In this document: piece after piece, positions 47,783-56,368 of the stretch | Layout: every line of letters begins with the position of its first letter | How positions within the stretch are numbered: the first letter of the stretch is position 1 | DNA from: Streptomyces sp. 130 | Lineage (GTDB): Bacteria; Actinomycetota; Actinomycetes; Streptomycetales; Streptomycetaceae | Length of the DNA: 64,000 bases | Reading direction: 5' to 3' | Assembly (NCBI RefSeq): GCF_007096885.1 | Contig: NZ_VJNO01000001.1 | Coordinates: 186,001-250,000, forward strand | The notes under the pieces: generated by a model | Told to the model about the DNA's origin: nothing | What the model saw: the letters and a program-made list of their open reading frames with translations, nothing else | The model's database searches: none | Program-made: the position numbers and the translations under genes

Positions 47783-49711
47783 TCAGTCGACCTCGGCGAC
47801 CGCCTGGGCGAACTGCGCCGCGTACAGCCGGGCGTAGGCGCCCTTCGCGTCCAGCAGTTCGTCGTGCGTGCCCTGCTCCACGATCGAGCCGTTCTCCATG
47901 ACCAGGATGACGTCGGCGTCCCGGATGGTGGAGAGCCGGTGCGCGATCACGAAGCTGGTACGGCCGTGCGCCAGGCCCGCCATCGCCTTCTGGATCAGCA
48001 CCTCGGTCCGGGTGTCGACGGAGCTGGTCGCCTCGTCCAGTACCAGTATCACCGGGTCCGACAGGAACGCCCGGGCGATCGTGATCAGCTGCTTCTCGCC
48101 CGCGCTGACCCCGGAGCCCTCGTCGTCGATCACCGTGTCGTAACCGAGCGGCAGGGTCCGGATGAAACGGTCGGCGTGGGCCGCCCGGGCCGCCTCCTCG
48201 ATCCGCTCCCGGCTGACGTCGCCGGGGGCGCCGTAGGCGATGTTCTCCGCGATGGTCCCGCCGAACAGCCAGGTGTCCTGGAGGACCATGCCGATGCCGG
48301 AGCGCAGGTCCGCCCGCGACATCCTCGCGATGTCCACGCCGTCCAGCGTGATCCGGCCGCCCGTCACCTCGTAGAACCGCATCAGCAGGTTGACCAGCGT
48401 CGTCTTGCCGGCGCCCGTCGGGCCGACGATCGCGACCGTGTGGCCCGGTTCGACGTTCAGCGAGAGGTCCTCGATGAGCGGCTTCTCCGGGTCGTAGCGG
48501 AACGACACGTGCTCCAGCGCCACGCTGCCGCGCAGGACGCCGGGGTGCTCGCCCTCGCCCTTCGCCGGGTCGGCCTCCTGCTCCTCGGCGTCCAGCAGCT
48601 CGAAGATCCGCTCCGCCGACGCCACACCGGACTGCACCAGGTTGGCCATCGAGGCGACCTGGGTGAGCGGCATCGAGAACTGCCGCGAGTACTGGATGAA
48701 CGCCTGCACATCACCGATCGACAGCGCGCCGGAGGCGACCCGGAGCCCGCCGACCACGGCGATCAGCACGTAGTTCAGGTTCGACACGAACATCATCAGC
48801 GGCTGCATGATCCCGCTGTTGAACTGCGCCTTGAACCCGGCCTCGTACAGCGCCTCGTTCTGCTCGGCGAAGTCCCTGGCGGACTCCTCCTGCCGGCCGA
48901 AGACCTTCACCAGGGTGTGCCCGGTGTACATCTCCTCGATGTGGGCGTTGAGCTTGCCCGTGACCTTCCACTGCTGCACGAACTGCGGCTGCGAGCGCTT
49001 GCCGACCTTCGCCGCCACGACCACCGACAGCGGCACCGTCACCAGCGCGACCAGCGCCAGCAGCGGCGAGATCCAGAACATCATCACCAGCACGCCGATG
49101 ATCGTCAGCAGGGAGTTGATGAGCTGGCCCATCGTCTGCTGCATCGTCTGCGAGATGTTGTCGATGTCGTTCGTCGCCCGGCTCAGCACCTCGCCGCGCT
49201 TGGCGCGGTCGAAGTACGAGAGCGGCAGCCGCGACAGCTTGGTCTGGATGTCCTCGCGCAGCTGGAACACGACCCGGTTGATGATCCGGATCGACAGCCG
49301 CGTCGACACCAGCATCAGCAGCCCCGCGCCGACGTACACCGCCAGCGCCATCAGCAGGACGTCGCCGACCGCGCCGAAGTCGATGCCCCGCCCCGGTGTG
49401 AAGTCCACCCCGGACAGCATGTCGGCCAGGCCGCTGTTGCTCCTGCGCAGGCCCTCGACGGCCTGCTCCTTGGTCGTCCCCGCGTCCATGGACCGGCCGA
49501 CGACCCCGGCGAAGACCAGGTCGGTCGCCCTGCCGAGGATCTTCGGGCCGACCACGGACAGCCCGACGCTGCCCGCCACCGCGACCAGCATCAGGTACAG
49601 GGTGTTCTTCTCGACGGCGAAGCGCTTCAGCAGCCGCTTCGAGGACCCCTTGAAGTCCATGGACCGCTCGGTCGGCGCCCCGCCCATCATGCGTCCGCCA
49701 GGCCCGGCCAT
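47783..49711 (-). CDS. ABC exporter half-transporter (second subunit)
   Basis: A 642-residue fused permease-ATPase. Six membrane segments fill the first 340 residues; Walker A is GPTGAGKT, Walker B is VILVLDEATS with the catalytic Glu, and the signature is VSAGEK, a deviation from LSGGQ. Start and the stop of the upstream partner overlap by one base (TAATG), so the two form a heterodimer. It is convergent with hrdA. Confidence 0.92.
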   Translation of the reverse strand: MAGPGGRMMGGAPTERSMDFKGSSKRLLKRFAVEKNTLYLMLVAVAGSVGLSVVGPKILGRATDLVFAGVVGRSMDAGTTKEQAVEGLRRSNSGLADMLSGVDFTPGRGIDFGAVGDVLLMALAVYVGAGLLMLVSTRLSIRIINRVVFQLREDIQTKLSRLPLSYFDRAKRGEVLSRATNDIDNISQTMQQTMGQLINSLLTIIGVLVMMFWISPLLALVALVTVPLSVVVAAKVGKRSQPQFVQQWKVTGKLNAHIEEMYTGHTLVKVFGRQEESARDFAEQNEALYEAGFKAQFNSGIMQPLMMFVSNLNYVLIAVVGGLRVASGALSIGDVQAFIQYSRQFSMPLTQVASMANLVQSGVASAERIFELLDAEEQEADPAKGEGEHPGVLRGSVALEHVSFRYDPEKPLIEDLSLNVEPGHTVAIVGPTGAGKTTLVNLLMRFYEVTGGRITLDGVDIARMSRADLRSGIGMVLQDTWLFGGTIAENIAYGAPGDVSRERIEEAARAAHADRFIRTLPLGYDTVIDDEGSGVSAGEKQLITIARAFLSDPVILVLDEATSSVDTRTEVLIQKAMAGLAHGRTSFVIAHRLSTIRDADVILVMENGSIVEQGTHDELLDAKGAYARLYAAQFAQAVAEVD

Positions 49712-51444
49712 TACGCGGCCTCCGCTTCCGTCAGCTGGGAGAGCACGATCTCCCGGTACGTGTCATTGCCGTCCATCAGCTCGTGATGGGTGCCGGTCCC
49801 GACGACCCGGCCCTCGTCCAGCACGATGATCCGGTCGGCCTCCCGGATGGTGGAGACCCGCTGGGCCACGATCACCACGGTCGCCTCGGCGGTCTCCCGC
49901 CCGAGCGCCGTACGCAGCGCCGCGTCGGTCGCGTAGTCCAGCGCCGAGAACGAGTCGTCGAAGAGGTAGATCTCGGGGCGCTGCACCAGCGTCCGCGCGA
50001 TCGAGAGCCGCTGGCGCTGGCCGCCGGAGACATTGGTGCCGCCCTGCGCGATCGGCGCGTCGAGTCCCCCCTCCAGGCCCTGGACGAACTCCTTCGCCTG
50101 GGCCACCTCCAGCGCGTGCCACAGCTCCTCGTCGGTCGCGTCCGGATTCCCGTACCGCAGGTTCGTCGCGACCGTCCCGGAGAACAGGTACGGCTTCTGC
50201 GGCACCAGGCTCACCGTCTTCGCCAGCAGCGCCGGGTCCAGCGTCCGCACGTCCGTCCCGTCCACCAGCACCTGGCCGTCCGTCACGTCGAACAGCCGGG
50301 GCACGAGCCCGAGCAGCGTCGACTTCCCGCTGCCCGTCGACCCGATGATCGCGGTCGTCTCGCCCGGCCGCGCCACCAGGTCCACCGCCCGCAGCACCGG
50401 CTCCTCGGCGCCCGGGTAGCGGAAGTCCGCGCCGCGCACCTCCAGGTGCCCGTGGGCGCGCAGCTCGCGCACCGGCTTCACGGGCGGGACCACGCTGGAC
50501 TCCGTCTCCAGGACCTCCTGGATGCGCTCGGCGCACACCTCGGCGCGCGGCACCATCATGAACATGAAGGTCGCCATCATCACCGACATGACGATCTGCA
50601 TCAGATAGGCGAGGAACGCGGTCAGCGCCCCGATCTCCATCCCGCCGCTGTCGATGCGGTGCGCACCGAACCAGACCACGGCGATGGACGACACGTTCAC
50701 GACGGTCATCACGGTCGGGAACATCAGGGCCATCAGCCGGCCCGTCGACAGCGCCACGTCCGTCAGCTCGGTGTTGGCGCCACGGAAGCGCCCCTCCTCG
50801 TACGCGTCACGCACGAACGCGCGGATGACGCGGTTGCCGGTGATCTGCTCGCGCAGCACCCGGTTCACCGTGTCGAGCCGCTTCTGCATCTGCCGGAACA
50901 GCGGGCGCATCTTCCGCACGATCAGGCTCACCGCGATCCCGAGGACCGGCACCACCGCGAGCAGCACCGCCGAGAGCGGCACGTCCTGGCCCAGCGCCAT
51001 GACGATGCCGCCGACACACATGATCGGCGCCGACACCATCAGCGTGAACGTCATCAGGACCAGCATCTGTATCTGCTGGACGTCATTGGTCGTACGGGTG
51101 ATCAGCGACGGGGCGCCGAACCGCCCGACCTCGCGCGAGGAGAAGGACTGCACCCGGTCGAAGACCGACGCCCGCACGTCCCGCCCGAGCGCGGACGCGG
51201 TGCGGGCGCCGATGTAGACGGCCCCGATGTTGCAGACCACCTGGGCGATGCTGACGGCGATCATCACGCCGCCGTACCGGAGGATGTAGCCCGTGTCCCC
51301 CCGCACGACACCGTTGTCGATGATGTCGGCGTTGAGGGTCGGCAGGTAGAGCGTGGCGCAGGTCTGCAACAGCTGGAAGACGACCAGCACCGCGAGTGGT
51401 TTCTTGTACGGACCGAGATAGGCCCGCAGAATTTTTATGAGCAC
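49711..51444 (-). CDS. ABC exporter half-transporter (first subunit)
   Basis: A 577-residue partner of the preceding gene. Six membrane segments, Walker A GSTGSGKST and signature NVSGGQRQ are intact, but Walker B is EIYLFDDSFSALD with Asp where the catalytic Glu should be. With the partner's degenerate signature this gives one consensus and one degenerate ATP site, as in heterodimeric multidrug exporters of the TM287/288 type. The GTG start at 51444 lies after an AT-rich promoter region. Substrate unknown. Confidence 0.92.
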   Translation of the reverse strand: MLIKILRAYLGPYKKPLAVLVVFQLLQTCATLYLPTLNADIIDNGVVRGDTGYILRYGGVMIAVSIAQVVCNIGAVYIGARTASALGRDVRASVFDRVQSFSSREVGRFGAPSLITRTTNDVQQIQMLVLMTFTLMVSAPIMCVGGIVMALGQDVPLSAVLLAVVPVLGIAVSLIVRKMRPLFRQMQKRLDTVNRVLREQITGNRVIRAFVRDAYEEGRFRGANTELTDVALSTGRLMALMFPTVMTVVNVSSIAVVWFGAHRIDSGGMEIGALTAFLAYLMQIVMSVMMATFMFMMVPRAEVCAERIQEVLETESSVVPPVKPVRELRAHGHLEVRGADFRYPGAEEPVLRAVDLVARPGETTAIIGSTGSGKSTLLGLVPRLFDVTDGQVLVDGTDVRTLDPALLAKTVSLVPQKPYLFSGTVATNLRYGNPDATDEELWHALEVAQAKEFVQGLEGGLDAPIAQGGTNVSGGQRQRLSIARTLVQRPEIYLFDDSFSALDYATDAALRTALGRETAEATVVIVAQRVSTIREADRIIVLDEGRVVGTGTHHELMDGNDTYREIVLSQLTEAEAA

Positions 51445-51580
51445 GCGTGTCTCTCGGAGTCGGCGTAGGGCGGGGGAGCCGACCCATCTTCCGGCACCGC
51501 TCGCCGGGACCGCGAACGTTTTTATTCAAGTCCAGGTCAAAAAACGGACCCGGTCCATAATTTCGGCGGTCCGTCCGCAC
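51445..51580 (-). promoter_or_regulatory. AT-rich control region of the ABC exporter
   Basis: The gap contains a minus-strand TTGACC (51535-51540), several A/T runs and the palindrome GGACCCGGTCC (51546-51556). The palindrome also follows the stop of the FGGY gene, so it may act as an operator or a weak terminator. Confidence 0.4.
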
Positions 51581-53026
51581 TCACCGTGTCGGTTCGAACG
51601 CTCCCGGGTGAATCTGGTCCCGCGTGGCGATGTACTGCTGGCGCACCGCCTGACCCACGGCCAGCTCCTCGCCGGGCTCCAGCACCTGCGCCGCCGCGCC
51701 CTGCCAGGCCGGGGGAGTGCGCCCGTCGAGCGCCCCCTGCGAGACCCCGAGCGCCCACGCCGCCTGCCGGGCCGCGCCGAGCGCCGCGTACTGGGCGGGC
51801 TGCGGCACGACCACCTGCGTGCCCAGCAGCGCGGGCGCCAGCTGCCGCACCGCGGGCAGCTCGGCCGCCGCGCCCAGCAGGAACACCCGCCGCACCTCCA
51901 CGCCCCGGCCGCGCAGCACGTCGAGCGCGTCCGCGAGCGAGCAGAGCATCCCCTCGAACGCGGCCCGCGCCAGGTGTTCCGGCTTCATCGACTCCCGCCG
52001 CAGCCCGCACAGCGTCCCCGCGGTGTGCGGCAGCTGCGGGGTGCGCTCGCCCTCCAGATACGGCAGGAGTACGAGCCCCGAGGAGCCGGGCGTCGACTTC
52101 AGGGCCAGCGCGGACAGGGCGTCCAGCCCCTCCACGTCCAGCATCCCGGCGGTCCCGCGCAGCGCGCGTACGGCGTTCGAGGTGTGCACCACGGGCAGGT
52201 GCATGCCCGTCGCGTCGGCGAACGACGTGATCATCCCGGTCGGATCGGCCAGCGCCTCGTGGTGCACGGCCATCACGGAGCCCGAGGCCCCCAGGGACAC
52301 GACCGCGTCCCCGACCCCGACCCCCAGGCCGAAGGCCGCCGCCATGGTCTCGCCGGTCCCCGCGGAGATGAGCAGCCCCTCCGGCGTCATCCCGGCCGCC
52401 TCCGAAGGGCCCAGCACCTCGGGCAGCGCCGCCTGGTGCCCGAGCGCCAGCTCCACCAGGTCCGGCCGGTAGGACTCGCTGCCCGCCGACCAGTAACCCG
52501 TGCCCGACGCGGCGCCCCGGTCGGTGGTCCGCCGGGCCGGCCGCCCGAGCAGCTGCCACACCAGCCAGTCGTGCGGCTGGAGCACCACCGCCACCCGCTG
52601 CGCCTGCTCCGGCTCGGACCGCGCCAGCCAGCGCAGCTTCGCCACCGGCTGCGCGGCCTGCGGCACCGCGCCGACCGCCTCGGCCCACGCCTGCCGGCCG
52701 CCCAGCCCGTCGATCAGATCGGCCGCGGCGGCCTGTGCCCGCTTGTCGTTGCCGAGCAGCGCCGGGCGGACCAGGTTGCCCTGGTGGTCCAGGGGGACGA
52801 GTCCGTGCTGCTGCGCGGAGACGCCGATGGCCTGCACCCCTTCGAGCAGCCCGCCGGTGGCGGCCTCACCGAGGGAGAGCAGCCACGCCTGCGGGTCGGC
52901 CTCGGTGGCCTTGGGCTCGACGGGGTGGGGGGCGTACCCCTCGCGCAGTACGGCGCCCGTGTCCGTATCGCAGACCACGATGTGTGTGAACGCGGAAGAA
53001 CTGTCCAAGCCGGCGACTATGCCCAT
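51581..53026 (-). CDS. FGGY family carbohydrate kinase
   Basis: A 481-residue sugar kinase resembling xylulokinases: GIVAGLDSSSAFTHIVVCD is the N-terminal phosphate motif, GVSAQQHGLVPLD the sugar-binding segment, and SLGASGSVMAV and VFLLGAAAELPAVRQLAP are ATP-domain motifs. It lacks adjacent sugar transport genes, so the substrate is open. ATG 53026 is preferred over 53044 because a -10-like CAGAAT lies 6 bases upstream. Confidence 0.87.
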   Translation of the reverse strand: MGIVAGLDSSSAFTHIVVCDTDTGAVLREGYAPHPVEPKATEADPQAWLLSLGEAATGGLLEGVQAIGVSAQQHGLVPLDHQGNLVRPALLGNDKRAQAAAADLIDGLGGRQAWAEAVGAVPQAAQPVAKLRWLARSEPEQAQRVAVVLQPHDWLVWQLLGRPARRTTDRGAASGTGYWSAGSESYRPDLVELALGHQAALPEVLGPSEAAGMTPEGLLISAGTGETMAAAFGLGVGVGDAVVSLGASGSVMAVHHEALADPTGMITSFADATGMHLPVVHTSNAVRALRGTAGMLDVEGLDALSALALKSTPGSSGLVLLPYLEGERTPQLPHTAGTLCGLRRESMKPEHLARAAFEGMLCSLADALDVLRGRGVEVRRVFLLGAAAELPAVRQLAPALLGTQVVVPQPAQYAALGAARQAAWALGVSQGALDGRTPPAWQGAAAQVLEPGEELAVGQAVRQQYIATRDQIHPGAFEPTR

Positions 53027-53032
53027 ACACAG

Positions 53033-53038
53033 ATTCTG
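53033..53038 (-). promoter_or_regulatory. -10-like box of the FGGY kinase gene (leaderless)
   Basis: CAGAAT on the minus strand, 6 bases before the ATG at 53026. Confidence 0.5.
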
Positions 53039-53095
53039 CCGCACCCCCGGAGGTTTCCCGTACCGGTGGTGCGGCAGAGGCGACGGCGGGGCCGG

Positions 53096-53401
53096 CTAGG
53101 TGTTGGTGGTCCCCCAGTCGTCCTCGACGCCTTTCCCGTTCCCGCGTCCGCGCATGGACCGGACCCGGTCCGTCACGGACGCCGGGACCTTGTCGCCCAC
53201 CTTCTCGCCCACGGCCTGGTACGCCTTCCCCGCGAACTCCCGGCCGCTCTGGGCCGCGGTCTCGCAGGTGTTGCGCACGGCCGGGTTCTGGGCGAACTGG
53301 CGTGCGGACTTCTTCAGCTGCTCGTAACGCTCGCGCCCGGCCCGCGTGCCGAGCACGTAACCGAGGGCCACTCCGGCGATGAACGTGAGCCGGTACCGCA
53401 T
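53096..53401 (-). CDS. YtxH-type small membrane-anchored protein
   Basis: A 101-residue protein: one N-terminal hydrophobic helix with a glycine zipper (FIAGVALGYVLGTRAGRERY), then a charged amphipathic region (EQLKKSARQFAQ). This is the pattern of YtxH/DUF883-like envelope stress proteins. ATG 53401 has GGAAGG 9 bases upstream. Confidence 0.8.
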   Translation of the reverse strand: MRYRLTFIAGVALGYVLGTRAGRERYEQLKKSARQFAQNPAVRNTCETAAQSGREFAGKAYQAVGEKVGDKVPASVTDRVRSMRGRGNGKGVEDDWGTTNT

Positions 53402-53581
53402 GGCTGCCACCCTTCCTTCGCTCCGTGCGACGTGTGCTGCCCGCCTACCCGCAGACGCCCGAGATCACCCAGGCCGATACCGATTGGCAAAGCACCCCCC
53501 CGCTTGCGCTAATGTATGTGTCGCAGCGAGCGCGCGCCGCCCGGCATCCGCCAGGCAGGTGCGTTCGAGGCACCGCAGCAA

Positions 53582-53654
53582 TCCCCTGTAGCTCAATTGG
53601 CAGAGCAGCCGGCTGTTAACCGGCAGGTTACTGGTTCGAGTCCAGTCGGGGGAG
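53582..53654 (+). tRNA. tRNA-Asn (GTT)
   Basis: A 73-nt cloverleaf: acceptor TCCCCTG/CGGGGGA with discriminator G, D-arm with AATTGG loop, anticodon stem GCCGG/CCGGC around CTGTTAA (anticodon GTT at 53615-53617), T-arm ACTGG-TTCGAGT-CCAGT. CCA is not encoded. Confidence 0.95.
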
Positions 53655-53659
53655 CGCGA

Positions 53660-53732
53660 TCCCCTGTAGCTCAATTGGCAGAGCATTCGGCTGTTAACCG
53701 GAGGGTTACTGGTTCGAGTCCAGTCGGGGGAG
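53660..53732 (+). tRNA. tRNA-Asn (GTT), second copy
   Basis: Starts 5 bases after the first copy. It is nearly identical except for the anticodon stem (TTCGG/CCGGA with a T-G wobble) and one variable-loop base. Both copies share one terminator, so they are probably processed from a single transcript. Confidence 0.95.
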
Positions 53733-53742
53733 CCATCGGGAG

Positions 53743-53764
53743 AGGACCCTTCGGGGTCCTTTTT
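53743..53764 (+). terminator. Rho-independent terminator after the tRNA-Asn pair
   Basis: AGGACCC-TTCG-GGGTCCT followed by four further T residues, 10 bases past the second tRNA. Confidence 0.93.
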
Positions 53765-53897
53765 CGTGTGCCCGGAACCGGGCGGCGGGCCACGCCGTCT
53801 TCATGGTCATCAACAGCCGGGCAGCCGCAGCGGGAGATCGTATGACCGGCTATGCTGCGGCAGACGGTGCGCACACTTGTACGCGCCACGCCGAGAC

Positions 53898-53971
53898 GGG
53901 GCGGTAGCTCAGCCGGTTAGAGCAGCGGACTCATAATCCGTCGGCCGTGGGTTCGAGTCCCACCCGCCCCA
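53898..53971 (+). tRNA. tRNA with CAT anticodon (Met elongator or Ile2)
   Basis: A 74-nt cloverleaf: acceptor GGGGCGG/CCGCCCC, discriminator A, anticodon stem GCGGA/TCCGT around CTCATAA, T-arm GTGGG-TTCGAGT-CCCAC. The loop is shared by elongator tRNA-Met and by tRNA-Ile2, which reads AUA after lysidine modification, so identity is undecided. It is not an initiator. Confidence 0.9.
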
Positions 53972-54040
53972 CTTCAGCAGAAACGTCGCGGCCTGTGGGA
54001 ACGCCGCGCCCGCGGTCGTCTGCGGACGTCGGGGGCCCGG

Positions 54041-54850
54041 TCATGGAGCGCCGGGAAGGCGCAGGTTGCCGTACCTCGGATTGGGTTCCCCGCGCACCGC
54101 GTCAGTGACCTCGCCAGGGCATCCCGGCGGCGGGTGGCCCGGTATGCCGCGGACCCCGTAGTAGACGCACACCAGCCGGTCGTCCCCGTAGGGGAGCATC
54201 CGGGTCTCGCCGCAGGCGGGGCAGCGGGCGTCCGCGCGGAGGAGCGTACGGGGCTCCGTGAACACGTGGGGCAGGCGGTTGCGCGTCACGGCGGCCCGGG
54301 GCAGGGACAGGCCGTAGTGGTCGCCCAGGACGCGGTAGACGTCCGGCATCCCGGTGTCCCCGGAGGCGTCGTCCCCGAAGACGCCGTGGGGGCGGGCGAG
54401 GAAACCGGCCTCCGCGACCAGGCGCCGGCTCACCGGGTGGCCGACGTCGCCGGTGCCGTACTCCCGCATCATCCACTCGGTCTCGCCGTCCACGGTCACC
54501 GTGACGGCCGGCGGGTCCATGGTGGTGTCCAGGATGTCCACGACCGTGTGGCGGGCCCTGAGGTCTCTGCCGGGGGCCAGCCGGTCGTCGCGGTGCCCCG
54601 CCTCGGGTGCCTCCAGGGCGAACGACCAGCCGCCCGCCGCCTCGCCCACCATCGCCCAGTCCGGCAGCTTCGAGGACCCGGGCCCGTGGAAGAACTCCAC
54701 GACCCCCGGGGCGGAGTCCGGATCGAGGAGCGTGCCCGGCCGAGCGCCCAGGTACCCCGCGAGGGTCTCGGGGGTGACGCCCTTCACCATGGTCAGGGAG
54801 TAGCCGTCCCGGCCCAGCTCGTCGTCCAGCCACGCGATCCCGTCGGTCAT
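54041..54850 (-). CDS. DUF6461-like protein with C-terminal zinc-ribbon-like segment
   Basis: A 269-residue cytoplasmic protein. The N-terminal domain (WLDDELGRDGYSLTMVKGVTPETL, then GWSFALEAPEAG and a WMMREYG segment) resembles DUF6461, a family found near immunity or toxin-type genes in Streptomyces. A Cys pair CPACGE near residue 220 with a later Cys may bind zinc. Function unknown. A -10-like TAAAGT 6 bases before the ATG indicates a leaderless start. Confidence 0.7.
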   Translation of the reverse strand: MTDGIAWLDDELGRDGYSLTMVKGVTPETLAGYLGARPGTLLDPDSAPGVVEFFHGPGSSKLPDWAMVGEAAGGWSFALEAPEAGHRDDRLAPGRDLRARHTVVDILDTTMDPPAVTVTVDGETEWMMREYGTGDVGHPVSRRLVAEAGFLARPHGVFGDDASGDTGMPDVYRVLGDHYGLSLPRAAVTRNRLPHVFTEPRTLLRADARCPACGETRMLPYGDDRLVCVYYGVRGIPGHPPPGCPGEVTDAVRGEPNPRYGNLRLPGAP

Positions 54851-54856
54851 GGCGGC

Positions 54857-54862
54857 ACTTTA
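54857..54862 (-). promoter_or_regulatory. -10-like box of the DUF6461-like gene (leaderless)
   Basis: TAAAGT on the minus strand, 6 bases before the ATG at 54850. Confidence 0.5.
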
Positions 54863-54903
54863 GGGCCTTCCTCAGACATCTCGGCCGGTCGATACCATTC
54901 CGC

Positions 54904-56190
54904 GTGACCGAATCCCTGACCGAATCCGCCGAGCGCGCCGGTGAACCGGCCGCCCGTGGGCGGATACTCGCCGATCTGACCCCTTTGCGGACCTCGCCCG
55001 ACTACCGGCGGCTGTGGTTCGGGAACACCGTGTCCTGGATCGGGCAGGGGATGACCGCGCTCGCGGTCTCGTTGCAGGTGTACGACCTGACCGGGTCGGC
55101 GTTCTCCGTGGGGCTCATCGGGGCGTGCTCGCTGGTGCCGCTCGTGGTGTTCGGGCTGTACGGCGGTGCCGTGGCGGACACCGTGGACCGGCGGAAGCTG
55201 GGGCTGGTCAGCGCGTTCGGCTCGTTCCTGCTGTCGGTGGCGCTCGTCGCCATCACCGTGGCCGGGATCGAGCGGGTGGGGGTGCTGTACGGGATCGTCG
55301 CGCTCCAGGCCGTCTGCTTCGCGCTCAACTCGCCCGCCCGCAGCTCGATGATCGCCCGGCTGCTGCCCGCCGAACAGCTGCCCGCCGCCAACGCGCTGAA
55401 CTCGATGACCAGCACCACCGGCACGCTCGTCGGGCCCATGCTCGGCGGCCTCATCGTCGGCTGGTGGGGCTACCGGGCGGCCTACGGGGTGGACGCCGTC
55501 ACCTTCACGGCCTCCCTCTACGCGATGTGGCGGCTGCCCTCCATGCTGCCCGAACGGGACGACACGGAGGACCGGAAGCGGGCCTCCGTGCTGGACGGGC
55601 TCCGCTTCCTGGGGACCCGGCCCAATCTGCGGATGACCTTCCTCAGCGACCTGTGCGCCATGGTGCTCGCCCAGCCCCGCGCGCTCTTCCCCGTCGTCGC
55701 CGTCCTCTGGTACGGGGGCGATGCGCAGACCACCGGACTGCTCGTCGCCGCCCCGGCGCTCGGGGCGCTCCTCGGCGGGGTGTTCTCCGGATGGCTCGGC
55801 AGCGTCCGGCGCCACGGTCTCGCGGTCCTGGTCGCCGTCGCCTGCTGGGGCGCCGCCGTCGCGGTCTTCGGGCTGACCCGGCAGCTCTGGCTGGGCATTG
55901 TGTTCCTGGCGCTCGCCGGGGCCGCCGACACCACGTCCATGGTCTTCCGCAACACCATGCTCCAGGCGGCCGTGCCGGACGAGCTGCGCGGCCGGCTCCA
56001 GGGCGTCTTCATCGTGGTGGTGGCCGGCGGGCCCCGGCTGGGGGACTTCATCGCCGGGTCCGCCGCCGACCTGACCTCGCCCGGTCTGGCCGTGACCGGT
56101 GGCGGGATCGCGTGTGCCGTCGCGGTGGGGCTGCTCGCGCTGCGGTGGCCCGCGTTCGCCCGGTACGACGCGCGCGACCCCGAGGCGTGA
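54904..56190 (+). CDS. MFS transporter (EntS/TetA-like, 12 segments)
   Basis: A 428-residue major facilitator of the DHA3 type: DYRRLWFGNTVSWIGQGMTALA at helix 1, GGAVADTVDRRKLGLVS as the motif A loop and DELRGRLQGVFIVVVAGGPR in the second half. Such proteins export siderophores, macrolides or tetracyclines; no siderophore genes are near. The GTG start lies 5 bases after TACCAT, close to leaderless spacing. Confidence 0.9.
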   Translation: MTESLTESAERAGEPAARGRILADLTPLRTSPDYRRLWFGNTVSWIGQGMTALAVSLQVYDLTGSAFSVGLIGACSLVPLVVFGLYGGAVADTVDRRKLGLVSAFGSFLLSVALVAITVAGIERVGVLYGIVALQAVCFALNSPARSSMIARLLPAEQLPAANALNSMTSTTGTLVGPMLGGLIVGWWGYRAAYGVDAVTFTASLYAMWRLPSMLPERDDTEDRKRASVLDGLRFLGTRPNLRMTFLSDLCAMVLAQPRALFPVVAVLWYGGDAQTTGLLVAAPALGALLGGVFSGWLGSVRRHGLAVLVAVACWGAAVAVFGLTRQLWLGIVFLALAGAADTTSMVFRNTMLQAAVPDELRGRLQGVFIVVVAGGPRLGDFIAGSAADLTSPGLAVTGGGIACAVAVGLLALRWPAFARYDARDPEA

Positions 56191-56199
56191 CGGGGTTCC

Positions 56200-56368
56200 T
56201 CAGGGCCTGTCCGCCGGGTCACGGCCGGGGTCGCGGCGCCTGGCACGGCACCCCGCCGCGTTGCCGAAACGCCCGAGCGGCTCCGCCATGAGGACGCTCC
56301 GCCGCCTTGCGCCGCGCCGCACCGGACGCCGCGACCTGCCCGACCCTGATCCGCCGGACAGGTCCTCA
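56200..56368. repeat. MITE-like long palindromic element
   Basis: The outer 30 bases at each end (56200-56229 and 56339-56368) are inverted copies matching at 22 of 30 positions, and an inner 9-base pair follows (56230-56238 with 56327-56335). It fills the gap between convergent MFS and VOC genes and covers the VOC stop codon. There is no ORF with coding character. It could act as a bidirectional terminator or be a small non-autonomous mobile repeat. Confidence 0.65.

Noticed and set aside
53465..53889. Short proteins over the tRNA cluster
   Set aside because: They are translations of tRNA genes and their complements; the cloverleafs explain the sequence.
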